The notes beneath the pieces were generated by a model. The model saw nothing but the letters and a program-made list of their open reading frames with translations. It had not been told where the DNA came from and did no database searches. Below are positions 1 to 14,036 of a stretch of DNA of 64,000 bases, in pieces. A program made the translations under genes and the position numbers. Each line of letters opens with the position of its first letter. Position 1 is the first letter of the stretch. Source of the DNA: QZKY01 sp963666295 (lineage in GTDB: Bacteria > Pseudomonadota > Gammaproteobacteria > Burkholderiales > Burkholderiaceae_D); NCBI GenBank assembly GCA_963666295.1, contig OY762707.1, positions 868,001 to 932,000 of the forward strand. The letters run 5' to 3'.

Positions 1-149
1 CCGCAATCCATGCAGCGCGCCCCCTGAATCGACGCTTTTTCATCATCCAGGCGTACCACAAACTCGTTGTAGTTTTTCACGCGCTCGGTCGGCTCCAGAT
101 AATTCTCTTTCTGCCGCTGATATTCCATGAAACCAGTTACTTTGCCCAT
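1..149 (-). CDS. gltD: Glutamate synthase small subunit (partial, N-terminus only)
   Basis: The first 49 codons of the small (beta) subunit of NADPH-dependent glutamate synthase; the rest lies before the window. The protein opens MGKVTGFMEYQRQKE and continues to ARCMDCG, the start of the N-terminal Fe-S cluster region. In this family the small subunit passes electrons from NADPH through FAD and Fe-S centres to the large subunit. An AGAGGT ribosome site lies five bases before the ATG. It follows gltB on the same strand after 82 bases, so the two are almost certainly one operon. Confidence 0.93.
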   Translation of the reverse strand, partial: MGKVTGFMEYQRQKENYLEPTERVKNYNEFVVRLDDEKASIQGARCMDC

Positions 150-231
150 TTTTTACCTCTGACTTCTTTTCTTCTTCATCCCTGAAGAAGTGACTGATCC
201 GTGTTGCGATGTCGTTCTGTTTGCAACGCCC

Positions 232-4893
<4,662 letters not shown>

Positions 4894-4931
4894 AAAAGCT
4901 CTCCAGTACAGAAAATTCAAACTAGCCAAGT

Positions 4932-4960
4932 AGAATAGTCCAGCCTGAAAGAAAGTTCAA
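4932..4960 (-). promoter_or_regulatory. Probable sigma-70 promoter of gltBD
   Basis: Read on the minus strand: -35 TTGAAC at 4960-4955, a 17-base spacer, -10 TATTCT at 4937-4932. It lies 39 bases before the gltB start codon. The spacing is ideal and both boxes are close to consensus. The RAYT-linked repeat begins only three bases upstream of the -35 box. Confidence 0.5.
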
Positions 4961-4963
4961 CCC

Positions 4964-5037
4964 AAAAAAATGGGGTCGGAGTAAAATTAACAAGGGAGGT
5001 GACGCGCCTGCAAAATTAAATGGGGACAGAGTCGCAT
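4964..5037. repeat. Paired GGGG(T/A)C(G/A)GAGT tags next to the RAYT gene
   Basis: Two related short tags lie just past the 3' end of the transposase gene. The first, 4964-4991, has an A run, then TGGGGTCGGAGTAAAATTAAC. The second, 5012-5037, reads AAAATTAAATGGGGACAGAGTCGCAT. Both share ATGGGG-(T/A)C-(G/A)GAGT and an AAATTAA element, which follows the core in one and precedes it in the other. From memory such tags recur beside Y1 transposases of the REP-associated group in proteobacteria. No matching tag is visible on the 5' side of the gene. Confidence 0.55.
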
Positions 5038-5051
5038 GGGCGATGGTGCGC

Positions 5052-5747
5052 CTATAAACTGACTGTGCGTCGAGGGCGGCCACGCCGGGCTGCCCGTACT
5101 TTACGCCCGGTTTGCTTTTCCAGCTCGACCTTAAACCCCTCAGAACCCAGCACCTGCCCCGCCCCGACCGTCTGAGCAATCAAATTGACATCCCCTGCAG
5201 AAAGCCCCTGCGCCATCAGTTTCTTGTACGCCAATTCACGATCAAACGGCGTATTCCCCAACGCCCAATACAAGGCATGACCGGAAACCAGGGCATCTTG
5301 CCGATCACCCACATGATGCGCACAGCTTGACCAGACGTAGTCAACCGCGCGCGACACGAGCCCCGCTCTTACCGGACTCGCCTCTATATAGTGACTGCAT
5401 CGCATGAAATAGGTTTCGGGCTCTATGACCGAAGCCTTGAAGCGCCCCTGCCACAGGGTGCCACTACGCGCATGCCGCTTGTTGAAATACGGCACGTAAT
5501 GACGCCCAAGCCATTGCAGCATACGCCCCAAACCAGACTCATCCGTCGGCGTAGCCAGCAACTGCCAGTGGTCCGGCATCAGGACAAAAGCATGCACCGC
5601 CACCCTGAACAAGCGTGACGCCTCGCGCAGCCAGCGAAGAAAAGCCGCGTAATCTTCCTGATCCTGAAAGACTGCTCGCCGGTCATGGCCAACTTGCAAA
5701 ATGTGATGCGGCAAATTCGGAACGATCAAACGCGGTGTTCTTGCCAT
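5052..5747 (-). CDS. REP-associated tyrosine transposase (RAYT, Y1_Tnp family)
   Basis: A 231-aa single-domain HUH-type transposase of the group thought to mobilise or maintain REP palindromes. It starts MARTPRLIVPNLPHHILQVG; the metal site region is VLMPDHWQLLATP (His60-Trp61-Gln62), the nucleophile is probably Tyr120 in HYIEASPVRAGLV. The C-terminus is strongly basic and ends with an AT-hook-like RRGRPRR. Most relatives carry His-x-His where this one has His-Trp-Gln, so activity is uncertain, although HUQ variants are known among HUH enzymes. No ribosome site is evident before the ATG. It is a lone gene between gltB and hsp20; REP-like palindromes occur at three places in this window. Confidence 0.88.
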   Translation of the reverse strand: MARTPRLIVPNLPHHILQVGHDRRAVFQDQEDYAAFLRWLREASRLFRVAVHAFVLMPDHWQLLATPTDESGLGRMLQWLGRHYVPYFNKRHARSGTLWQGRFKASVIEPETYFMRCSHYIEASPVRAGLVSRAVDYVWSSCAHHVGDRQDALVSGHALYWALGNTPFDRELAYKKLMAQGLSAGDVNLIAQTVGAGQVLGSEGFKVELEKQTGRKVRAARRGRPRRTVSL

Positions 5748-5956
5748 AGAGATAAAGTAAACCCTTGTTTTAAAACAGCAGTCATCTTAACAAGCAAAGC
5801 AGGCAGAGCGACACCTTGACGCACATCAACACCGGCCGTTTTGGTCAAATTACGATAAGGAAGGTGAGTGCCTCGCACATCAAGACACCCTGACAGCGTT
5901 GCATATTCATTCTACTTACCCAGCACACATCCACCTATCACCGGAGGAGATTCAAA

Positions 5957-6409
5957 ATGGCCAATAAAAACTTGACTCGCTTCAACCCTTTTAGCGATTT
6001 TTCGCTGATGGATCAGATGAAGGGCATGGAAAGCATGCTTAAAGATTTCCGGCTGATGCCCTCATGGGGCGCACTGAGTGCGGAACCGCGCATCAAAATG
6101 GATGTCAAGGAAACCGATAAAACCTACCAAATCAAGGCGGACATACCCGGCGTCACCAAGGAAGACATCAAGGTCATGATTGATGGCAATCAGGTTTCCA
6201 TCAGCGCCGAAATCAAAAAAGAATCTGAAGAAAAAAGTGACGGCAACGTCATCAGCTCCGAGCGCTATTACGGCAAGCAGTATCGCAGCTTCTCGCTTGC
6301 GCACGACATTGATGACAAAAAAGCCAAGGCGCAGTACAACAATGGTGTCCTTGAGCTGACCTTGCCCAAAAAATCAGGCTCATCCAGCAAGCAACTCACC
6401 ATCAACTAG
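5957..6409 (+). CDS. Small heat shock protein, Hsp20 family
   Basis: A 150-aa holdase chaperone of the alpha-crystallin family, cytoplasmic, which binds unfolding proteins. The N-terminal arm (residues 1-45) holds phenylalanines and methionines; the alpha-crystallin domain runs from about residue 46 (PRIKMDVKETDKTYQIKADI) to 140 and includes the GVLELTLPKK strand. A strong GGAGGAG ribosome site precedes the ATG. The gene is divergent from the RAYT, with a 209-base upstream region in which I could not identify a convincing sigma-32 promoter. Confidence 0.95.
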   Translation: MANKNLTRFNPFSDFSLMDQMKGMESMLKDFRLMPSWGALSAEPRIKMDVKETDKTYQIKADIPGVTKEDIKVMIDGNQVSISAEIKKESEEKSDGNVISSERYYGKQYRSFSLAHDIDDKKAKAQYNNGVLELTLPKKSGSSSKQLTIN

Positions 6410-6447
6410 TTGCTGCGACGCTTGAGCCTGTTTGGGAAGGGAAAAGT

Positions 6448-6482
6448 GCGAGAATCATCAGGTGGTTCTCGCCCAATTTTTT
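6448..6482 (+). terminator. Rho-independent terminator after hsp20
   Basis: A 7-bp stem (GCGAGAA at 6448-6454 with TTCTCGC at 6466-6472), an 11-base loop, then CCAATTTTTT. It lies 39 bases after the hsp20 stop codon. Confidence 0.7.
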
Positions 6483-6543
6483 GCCCTTGCATTAACAAAC
6501 TGACACTGCCTTTCACAACAAGGCCGACACAGTGAAAGAAAGC

Positions 6544-6570
6544 CGACCGGGAAAACCCGGCCGTTTTTCA
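6544..6570. terminator. Hairpin between converging hsp20 and glgP
   Basis: A compact GC hairpin (CCGGG-AAAA-CCCGG extended by two more pairs) followed on the plus strand by TTTTT and, read from the glgP side, by TTTCTTTC. It lies 15-41 bases past the glgP stop and could end transcription from both sides. Confidence 0.6.
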
Positions 6571-6584
6571 AAAACCCGCTCCGA

Positions 6585-9077
6585 TCAATACGATTCCAGA
6601 TCCACCTTGACCCCATTCCTCAAATCGAGCGGTGCGGTGCGCCAGATATTTCTGGCGTATTCGGCAATGGAGCGATCAGAGGAGAAATGCCCCATCCCGG
6701 CCACATTTTTCAGGGCGGCTCTTGTCCACCGCACTTTTTGACGATACAAGGCGTCAACATCATCCTGCGCAGCCACATAACTACCGAAATCTGCCAGAAG
6801 CTGGTAATGATCACCATAATTGACCAGGGAATCGTAAATGGTATGAAAGCGTGTCGGCTCATCTGGCGAGAAAAAGCCATCCCTGATCTGGTTCAACGCC
6901 TTTCTCAGCTCCGCATTCTGGTCATAGTATTTTTTCGGGCTATAGCCACCCTGACGAATCGACTCCACCTCCTCGGCAGTGTGTCCAAAAATAAAGATGT
7001 TTTCAGGCCCAACCGCCTCAAGAATCTCAATATTCGCGCCATCAAGTGTGCCAATCGTCAGCGCCCCGTTGCACGCCAGCTTCATGTTGCCCGTGCCGGA
7101 GGCCTCGGTGCCTGCCGTCGAAATCTGCTGCGACAAATCGGCTGCCGGGATAATCCGCTCAGCCATGGTGACACCATAATTGGGAATGAAAACCACTTTG
7201 AGCTTGTCGCCAATCACCGGATCATTATTCACTTTCTCTGCAACATCGTTGATCAGCTTGATGATCAGCTTGGCCATGTTGTAGGCCGACGCTGCCTTGC
7301 CAGCAAAAATAACGGTGCGCGGCACCCAGTTTGCTTCGGGTGCTGCAAGAATGCGGTTATAGCGCGTAATAACGTGCAACACATTCATCAACTGACGCTT
7401 GTATTCATGAATGCGCTTGATCTGGATATCGAACAAGGATTCAGGATTAATGCGCACATTCAGATGATGCTGAATCCAGTTCGCCAGATGCGTTTTGTTT
7501 TGCTGCTTGACTGAACGGAACACATTCATGAAAGACGGGTCGTCAATATACTGATCCAGCCTGGCCAGCTGCGTGAAATCACGCCGCCACTCTGGGCCAA
7601 TATGGTCGTCAATCAGGTGAGACAGCAACGGATTCGCCTGCGACATCCAGCGCCGCGGTGTAATGCCATTTGTCACATTCGTGAAGCGCTCCGGAAACAC
7701 TTTGGCCAGATCGGCAAAAATGGATTGCGTCATCAAGTCGGAATGCAATTTGGATACGCCATTCGTCGTATGGCTGGCCACAACCGCCAGATACGCCATG
7801 CGCACGCGCCGAATATTGCTCTCGTCTATCAGCGACACCCGTTCCATCAATGCGTGATCCTTGCCAAAGCGCGTCACCACACCCGACAGAAATTCGCTGT
7901 TGATTTCAAAAATAATCATCAAATGACGCGGCAAAATGCGCCCGACCAAATCAACCGGCCACGTCTCCAGCGCCTCGCTCATCAAAGTATGATTGGTGTA
8001 GGAAAAAACCTGTTGCACCAAACCCCACGCTTTCTTCCATGGGATGCGGTGTTCATCAATGAGAATACGCATCAACTCGGGTATGGCCAGAACGGGGTGC
8101 GTGTCATTCAAATGAATCGCTGCATTATCCGGCAAGCTATCCAGACTGTCGTGGTTCAGCATGTGGCGACGAACCATGTCTTGCATACTGGCAGAAACAA
8201 AGAAAAATTCCTGGCGCAAACGCAATTCACGCCCCTGCTCCGTGGAGTCGTCCGGATACAGGATACGGGTAATGTTTTCGGACATGGTTTTATCGTGAAC
8301 CGCGCCGACATACTCGCCGCGATTAAACGCGGACAGGTTCATTTCGGTCGTCGCCTTGGCCGACCAGAGACGCAATGTGCTGGTCGCATTGGTGCCGAAC
8401 CCAGGGATAATCGTGTCATACGCCATGGCCAGCACGCTGTGCGTATCAACCCAGCGCACCTGATCACCTTCATTGATAAGTCTTCCACCAAAACGGACCT
8501 GATACTGAACCTCCGGGCGCGGGAACTCCCACGGGTTCCCTCTGGTCAACAGCCAGTAATCTGGCGTCTCGACCTGATAACCATCCACCACCTGTTGCTT
8601 GAACATGCCATATTCGTAACGCAAGCCATAGCCCATGCTTGGAAGCTGTAAGGTCGCCATCGAATCCAGAAAGCATGCCGCCAGACGCCCCAAGCCACCG
8701 TTGCCCAGTGCCGCATCAGGCTCACCAGAAGCCATCTCTTCAAAATTGACGGCAAGGTCAGTAAGCGCCTCCTTGACCTCGTCTTCGATATCCAGTGCCT
8801 GAAGCGCATTGCTGAAAGTGCGTCCAATCAGGAACTCCATCGACAGGTAATAAACATTTTTCGGGCCTTGCGTATAAAAAGCATCTGCCGTGCTCATCCA
8901 GCGCTCAACCAGGCGATTGCGCACCGACAACTCAGAAGCCAGCAACCAGTCATGGCGGTTGGCATTGATAGGATTGCGACCCGAGCGATAACGCAAGTTG
9001 TTCGCAATTGAACGCTTCAAGGCATCGACATCATTCGGCAAAAATCCTGGTTGATTGTTTGGGTTATTTGATTCCAT
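6585..9077 (-). CDS. glgP: Glycogen/starch phosphorylase
   Basis: Releases glucose 1-phosphate from glycogen ends using phosphate; 830 aa, cytoplasmic, pyridoxal-phosphate dependent. The family signature EASGTGNMKLACNG carries the PLP-binding lysine near the C-terminus; the GNGGLGRLAACFLDS stretch near residue 115 is also typical. The frame opens at an upstream TTG, but I chose the ATG at 9077 (MESNNPNNQPG) because the extra 12 residues look non-coding; its ribosome site is weak. It is the last gene of the glycogen cluster, 139 bases after glgA, and may have its own promoter in that gap. Confidence 0.96.
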   Translation of the reverse strand: MESNNPNNQPGFLPNDVDALKRSIANNLRYRSGRNPINANRHDWLLASELSVRNRLVERWMSTADAFYTQGPKNVYYLSMEFLIGRTFSNALQALDIEDEVKEALTDLAVNFEEMASGEPDAALGNGGLGRLAACFLDSMATLQLPSMGYGLRYEYGMFKQQVVDGYQVETPDYWLLTRGNPWEFPRPEVQYQVRFGGRLINEGDQVRWVDTHSVLAMAYDTIIPGFGTNATSTLRLWSAKATTEMNLSAFNRGEYVGAVHDKTMSENITRILYPDDSTEQGRELRLRQEFFFVSASMQDMVRRHMLNHDSLDSLPDNAAIHLNDTHPVLAIPELMRILIDEHRIPWKKAWGLVQQVFSYTNHTLMSEALETWPVDLVGRILPRHLMIIFEINSEFLSGVVTRFGKDHALMERVSLIDESNIRRVRMAYLAVVASHTTNGVSKLHSDLMTQSIFADLAKVFPERFTNVTNGITPRRWMSQANPLLSHLIDDHIGPEWRRDFTQLARLDQYIDDPSFMNVFRSVKQQNKTHLANWIQHHLNVRINPESLFDIQIKRIHEYKRQLMNVLHVITRYNRILAAPEANWVPRTVIFAGKAASAYNMAKLIIKLINDVAEKVNNDPVIGDKLKVVFIPNYGVTMAERIIPAADLSQQISTAGTEASGTGNMKLACNGALTIGTLDGANIEILEAVGPENIFIFGHTAEEVESIRQGGYSPKKYYDQNAELRKALNQIRDGFFSPDEPTRFHTIYDSLVNYGDHYQLLADFGSYVAAQDDVDALYRQKVRWTRAALKNVAGMGHFSSDRSIAEYARNIWRTAPLDLRNGVKVDLESY

Positions 9078-9216
9078 ATGCGTCAAAATCCGAAAATGAT
9101 TAAAAACACCCAAACATGCCGCTGGGACAACTTCTGCTCCAGGAGCATGCTCGAAACTAAGAAACCCGCTTTGGCAGCATTACTTGCTTTTGCTACGATG
9201 CACGAATCAAGTTACC

Positions 9217-10674
9217 TCAATGTTTCACCTGCCTATACAACGCCATATATTTGCCGGCCGCGTCTTCCCAACTGAAATGCTGGCGCATGGCTTGCTGCTG
9301 AACCTGCTCCCAAAGCGCCTTGCGCCCGAACAGGGCGACGCAACGGTGTACGGCGCCGACAAACGCATCGTACGAGAACCCGTCAAATGAAAATCCGGTT
9401 GCCACACCCGCCTGCACATTCTTTTCCGAGCTGTCCACGACCGTATCAGCCAGCCCACCAACACGATGCACCAGCGGCAAGGTGCCATATCGCAAGCCAT
9501 ACAGTTGCGTCAACCCGCACGGTTCATAACGTGACGGCATCAAGATCACATCACTGCCTGCAATCAGACGATGCGATTTCTTTTCGTCATACCCAACCTG
9601 CATCGAAAAGGCATGCGGATTGGCCGCTGCCGCATTCAGATACGCACTTTCGAGCGAGGCATCGCCACTTCCGAGGATCACGAGCTGTGCGCCACAGCGC
9701 ACAAACTCTGGCAAGGCATCCAGCACCAGATCCAGCCCTTTTTGTACGGCAAGCCGACTGACGACACAAAACAGTGGCACCTCCTCGCGCACCTCGAAAC
9801 CAAGCTCTGCTTGCAAAGCGCGCTTGCATTCGCGCTTGCCCGCAAGGTCATTGACATCATAGTTAGCCTCAATCGCCGCATCCGATGCCGGGTTCCAGAC
9901 GGCATCATCAACCCCGTTCAAAATGCCATGCAAATCATTGGCACGATAGTTCAAAATGCCATCCAGCCCGTAAGCCTGCTCTGGCTGCAAAATTTCTCGC
10001 GCATAGCTTGGGCTTACAGTTGCAATTTTGTCAGCGTAAGCCAGTCCTGCCTTGATAAAGGACAATTGCTGATAAAACTCCACCCCATCCACACCGAAGA
10101 AGTGCGTTGGCAAATCCAGTTCGCCAAAAACTTGCCCCGGGTAATTACCCTGGTAAGCCAGGTTATGCACCGTGAAAACCGTGCCAGCCAGCTTGTTGCG
10201 GTTCCGGTATTCCGACGCTCGAATATACGCTGGCGTCAGCCCCGCGTGCCAGTCATGGGCGTGCACGACTTCCGGCACCCATTCTGAGTCAGCCCCTTCT
10301 GCCAGACGCGCGGCGATCCATCCCAGCAAGGCAAAGCGACGATAATTGTCAGGATAATCTCTGTTGGAAGCGTCCGTATAAGGATTGCCCGGACGATCGA
10401 ACAAGCCGGGGGCATCAATGAAATAAATGGTCATCCCGGTATCCGGCATGACGCCGACAAACAAGCGGATTGCAGATGCTCCAAAGCGCGCTGAAAACGT
10501 CACAAGCAGACGCTGGTTAGTCAGGCCGGACTGAATCGAAGGGAAACCCGGCACCAGCATGCGGGCATCGCACCCCAATCGGGCCTGCGCTGCGGGCAAG
10601 GCCGCGGTTGCATCCGCCAGGCCACCCGTTTTCAGGAGCGGGAACACCTCTGTACAAACATGTAATACGCGCAT
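9217..10674 (-). CDS. glgA: Glycogen synthase (ADP-glucose, GT5)
   Basis: Extends alpha-1,4-glucan chains with ADP-glucose; 485 aa. The ADP-glucose site motif KTGGLAD is at residues 15-21, and the C-terminal GT-B half has the PSRYEPCGLTQLYGLRYGT motif of glycogen synthases. It lies 20 bases downstream of glgC, the enzyme that makes its substrate, so co-transcription is near certain. Confidence 0.97.
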   Translation of the reverse strand: MRVLHVCTEVFPLLKTGGLADATAALPAAQARLGCDARMLVPGFPSIQSGLTNQRLLVTFSARFGASAIRLFVGVMPDTGMTIYFIDAPGLFDRPGNPYTDASNRDYPDNYRRFALLGWIAARLAEGADSEWVPEVVHAHDWHAGLTPAYIRASEYRNRNKLAGTVFTVHNLAYQGNYPGQVFGELDLPTHFFGVDGVEFYQQLSFIKAGLAYADKIATVSPSYAREILQPEQAYGLDGILNYRANDLHGILNGVDDAVWNPASDAAIEANYDVNDLAGKRECKRALQAELGFEVREEVPLFCVVSRLAVQKGLDLVLDALPEFVRCGAQLVILGSGDASLESAYLNAAAANPHAFSMQVGYDEKKSHRLIAGSDVILMPSRYEPCGLTQLYGLRYGTLPLVHRVGGLADTVVDSSEKNVQAGVATGFSFDGFSYDAFVGAVHRCVALFGRKALWEQVQQQAMRQHFSWEDAAGKYMALYRQVKH

Positions 10675-10694
10675 TGTGAAGCCCGGGCTGCGGT

Positions 10695-12002
10695 TTAATC
10701 GTCTTGCGACAAGACTTCCACTTCTGTGTCATACAGCGCAGCCAGCATCTCTGGCGTCACCAGCACCACACCATTTTCCGATCGGTGGAAACGCTGCGCA
10801 TCCATTTCCGGATCCTCGCCAATGACCAGGCCCTCTGGAATACGACAACCCCGATCAAACACCACCTTGCGCAGACGACAATGCCGCCCGATTTCACAAC
10901 CCGGCAGGATGACCGCCTGATCAATGATGCAAAATGAATGGACGCGCACACGCGAAAACAGGATCGAATTTGACAACTGCGAACCAGAAATAATGCACCC
11001 GCCAGACACCAGTGTATTGGCCACCATGCCGTGCAAGCCATTGTTGTTCGGCACAAACTTTGCGCTGGGCAACTGCTCCATGTAAGTCCAGATCGGCCAG
11101 TCTTCATCGTACAGGTTCAGTTCGGGCAAATTGGACGTCAAGTCCATGTTGGCCGCCCAGAAAGAGTCCACCGTTCCCACGTCACGCCAGTACGGCGGTA
11201 TTTCTTTTGAAGAAGGCACGCAGGACATGCGGAACAAGTGCGCCTTGGCCTGTCCGTCCGCCACCACACGCGGAATGATATCGCGCCCGAAATCGTGACC
11301 GGACTCAGGATTATCCTTATCCTCCAGAAGTAACTTGTAAAGATATTCCGCATTGAACACGTAAATGCCCATGCTGGCCAGAGCCGTTTCCGGCTTGTCC
11401 GGCATCCCCGGCGGATCGGCCGGTTTTTCCAGGAAACTGGTAACGGTGCGACTCTCATCTATCGCCATGACACCAAATCCCGTCGCTTCCATGCGCGGCA
11501 CTTCCACACAGCCCACCGAACACATCGTGCGCTGCTCAACATGGTCCAGCAGCATCAGTGAGTAATCCATTTTATAAACGTGGTCGCCCGCCAGAATCAG
11601 AATGTATTCCGGTCTCGATGAGCGAATAATGTTCAGATTCTGCAACACGGCGTCCGCCGTACCGCGATACCACGACACCTCATCAAGCTGCTGCTGGGCT
11701 GGCAACAAATCAATAAATTCATTTTGTTCGCCACGCAAAAAACTCCAGCCGCGCTTCAGGTGCCGCAACAAGGAATGCGAGCGATATTGCGTCACCACAC
11801 CAATCCGGCGAATGCCAGAGTTGATGCAATTGGACAGCGCAAAATCGATAATGCGAAATTTACCCCCAAAAAACAACGCCGGCTTGGCGCGATTATTGGT
11901 CAAATCCTTCAGACGCGATCCTCTGCCGCCCGCCAGTACCAAAGCAAGCGTACGTTTGGGAAGGTGACTTGTAAGAAACAACTTATCAACAACCTGTCTC
12001 AT
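10695..12002 (-). CDS. glgC: Glucose-1-phosphate adenylyltransferase (ADP-glucose pyrophosphorylase)
   Basis: Makes ADP-glucose from glucose 1-phosphate and ATP, the committing and usually allosterically controlled step; 435 aa. The N-terminal nucleotidyltransferase has LVLAGGRGSRLKDLT near residue 22 and KPALFFGGKFRIIDF; the C-terminal part is a left-handed beta-helix with hexapeptide-like repeats. The ATG start is 43 bases after pgm. Confidence 0.97.
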   Translation of the reverse strand: MRQVVDKLFLTSHLPKRTLALVLAGGRGSRLKDLTNNRAKPALFFGGKFRIIDFALSNCINSGIRRIGVVTQYRSHSLLRHLKRGWSFLRGEQNEFIDLLPAQQQLDEVSWYRGTADAVLQNLNIIRSSRPEYILILAGDHVYKMDYSLMLLDHVEQRTMCSVGCVEVPRMEATGFGVMAIDESRTVTSFLEKPADPPGMPDKPETALASMGIYVFNAEYLYKLLLEDKDNPESGHDFGRDIIPRVVADGQAKAHLFRMSCVPSSKEIPPYWRDVGTVDSFWAANMDLTSNLPELNLYDEDWPIWTYMEQLPSAKFVPNNNGLHGMVANTLVSGGCIISGSQLSNSILFSRVRVHSFCIIDQAVILPGCEIGRHCRLRKVVFDRGCRIPEGLVIGEDPEMDAQRFHRSENGVVLVTPEMLAALYDTEVEVLSQDD

Positions 12003-12045
12003 TTCTGCTTTCCTTGTCGCTATTATTTTGAATGGTTCTTTATTT

Positions 12046-13677
12046 TCAGGTGATCACCGTGGGGCGTGCCATGCCCGTATGGGCGTGAATTCCCGCCACC
12101 TCATCAGCCAGAGCAATGAGGTCGGCCAGCACTTCCTGCGTCGGCAGTTGATGCCTTGCCGGATCAGCCTCAAATTTCTCCAGGTAAACCCGCAAGGTTG
12201 CGCCAGACGTTCCCGTTCCGGACAGACGAAACACGATGCGAGCCGAATCCGAAAAAATCAGGCGTATGCCCTGTTGCGTAGAGACGGCGCCATCAACCGG
12301 GTCTTCGTAACTGAAATCATCAGCAATCTCGATCTTACGCGGGCCTTGCGTCGCGCCCTTCATGCCTGGCAAGCTGGCACGCAAATCCGCCATCAACGCC
12401 GCCGCCTTGCCAGTGTCTATCCCCTCGTAGTCGTGACGAGAATAATAATGACGGCCAAAACGCGCCCAGTGCGCATTCACCAGTTGATTGACCGACTTTC
12501 CGGTCGCCGCAAGCAAATTCAGCCAGAACAAAACGGCCCACAAGCCGTCCTTTTCGCGGATATGGCTGGAACTGGTGCCGTAGCTTTCTTCCCCGCACAA
12601 AGTCACCTTGCCCACATCAAGCAGGTTGCCGAAAAACTTCCAGCCGGTCGGCGTCTCGAAACTCGGCACTCCCAGCGCCTTCGCAACCACATCAACCGCT
12701 TGTGATGTTGGCATCGAACGCGCCACGCCAGCAATCCCCGTTCGATACCCTGGTGCCAGCGTCGCATTGGCGGCCAGAATGGCCAGACTGTCGGAAGGCG
12801 TCACCGCCAGTTTGCGGCCAACGATCATGTTGCGATCCGCATCGCCGTCCGAAGCGGCACCAAAATCCGGTGCGTCATCGCCGTTCATCAAGGCCATGAG
12901 CGCGGCGGCATTCACCGGATTGGGGTCTGGATGGTGGCCGCCAAAATCTTCGCGTGGCTCGCCATTGATCACTGTGCCCCTGGGCGCGTTTAACATCCCT
13001 TCAAGAATCGTTTTCGCATAAGGACCGCCCACCGCGCCCATCGCATCGAAACGCATCGTGTGTCCGCTGGCAAACCACTTGCGAATCGCATCAAAATCAA
13101 ACAATTCCTGCATTTGCTGCGCATAATCCGCCACCGGATCAAATACGTCCACAAGCATGCCGTCAAGCTTGCGAACGCCTAATGTCTCGATATCAATATC
13201 CGCTTCATCGCTGATACGATATTCGGCAATCTCCTTGGAACGCGCAAAAATGGCTTCCGTAATACGCTCGGATGCCGGGCCGCCGTTGCCAACGTTGTAC
13301 TTGATGCCGAAATCGCCGCCCGGTCCGCCGGGATTGTGGCTGGCCGACAAGACAATGCCGCCAAATGCCTGATATTTGCGGATGACGCAACTCGCGGCTG
13401 GCGTCGAGAGTATGCCTCCCTGCCCGAGCATGACCTTGCCAAAACCATGTGCTGCCGCCATTTTGAGAATGGTCTGTATCGCGATGCGATTATAAAAACG
13501 CCCATCCCCTCCGAGCACAAGTGTCTGGCCGACCGCGCCGTCAAGCGAATCAAAAATGGATTGGACGAAATTTTCGAGGTAGCCTTCCTGCTGGAAAACG
13601 CTGACCTTCTTGCGCAAGCCCGATGTGCCGGGCTGTTGATCAGTGTAAGGACGCGTGGCAACGGTTTGAATCGACAA
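12046..13677 (-). CDS. pgm: Phosphoglucomutase (alpha-D-glucose)
   Basis: Interconverts glucose 6-phosphate and glucose 1-phosphate, feeding GlgC; 543 aa. The N-terminus MSIQTVATRPYTDQQPGTSGLRKK is the usual start of this family; the phosphoserine loop is VLSASHNPGGPGGDFGIKYN and the metal loop DGDADRNM. I start at a TTG because it matches this N-terminus and GGAG lies six bases before it; the longer frame adds 33 residues unlike the family. It is separated from glgX by 390 bases, so it may head a second transcription unit pgm-glgC-glgA-glgP. Confidence 0.95.
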   Translation of the reverse strand: MSIQTVATRPYTDQQPGTSGLRKKVSVFQQEGYLENFVQSIFDSLDGAVGQTLVLGGDGRFYNRIAIQTILKMAAAHGFGKVMLGQGGILSTPAASCVIRKYQAFGGIVLSASHNPGGPGGDFGIKYNVGNGGPASERITEAIFARSKEIAEYRISDEADIDIETLGVRKLDGMLVDVFDPVADYAQQMQELFDFDAIRKWFASGHTMRFDAMGAVGGPYAKTILEGMLNAPRGTVINGEPREDFGGHHPDPNPVNAAALMALMNGDDAPDFGAASDGDADRNMIVGRKLAVTPSDSLAILAANATLAPGYRTGIAGVARSMPTSQAVDVVAKALGVPSFETPTGWKFFGNLLDVGKVTLCGEESYGTSSSHIREKDGLWAVLFWLNLLAATGKSVNQLVNAHWARFGRHYYSRHDYEGIDTGKAAALMADLRASLPGMKGATQGPRKIEIADDFSYEDPVDGAVSTQQGIRLIFSDSARIVFRLSGTGTSGATLRVYLEKFEADPARHQLPTQEVLADLIALADEVAGIHAHTGMARPTVIT

Positions 13678-13968
13678 CTTGGACTCCACACCTTCGGTTA
13701 ATTTGAAAGTCGGCCAGACAAGCAGGCTAACAGTAGAATTGTATAAGCATGACCGAGCGTAAATTTGATCTGGCACAATTGCCGCGCTGTTTGCGCCATC
13801 GCAACGCTCACAGAAACAATCAGCCTAACAGAAAGCACTACCAAAATTATCGCGTTGGCAACGATTGTTATTTTATATTCTTCAACTGCCTTGGGTAACC
13901 CCGGGACAACTTGCACCCTATTGATTCGGCAAGTTAAGTTTGAAGTATTCAAGTTTGCGCCCTTTATG

Positions 13969-14036
13969 TCGCCCCAGCACCAGCCCGCAGGGCGCAGGAC
14001 AGCCGAAGACTGGATGCCAGCCTGCGCTGGCATGAC
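13969..14036. repeat. REP-like palindromic pair in the pgm-glgX gap
   Basis: The 390-base gap between glgX and pgm (13678-14067) has no credible gene. It holds two adjacent elements. Element A, 13969-14008 (40 nt, core GCCCGCAGGGC), reappears exactly in reverse complement at 22047-22086. Element B, 14010-14036, is an inverted repeat around TGCCAGC and GCTGGCA, and reappears inverted at 21868-21896. Reading frames across element B give DWMPACAGMT, a well-known artefact of such repeats. Confidence 0.8.

Noticed and set aside
5748..5956. Sigma-32 heat shock promoter before hsp20
   Set aside because: No CTTGAAA / CCCCAT pair at the right spacing could be found.
7602..8651. 349-aa plus-strand frame inside glgP
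   Set aside because: Antisense shadow of a well-matched glycogen phosphorylase; composition is rich in Arg, His and Gln as expected for reverse reading.
12028..12705. 225-aa plus-strand frame over pgm
   Set aside because: Antisense to pgm, whose motifs and operon position are clear.
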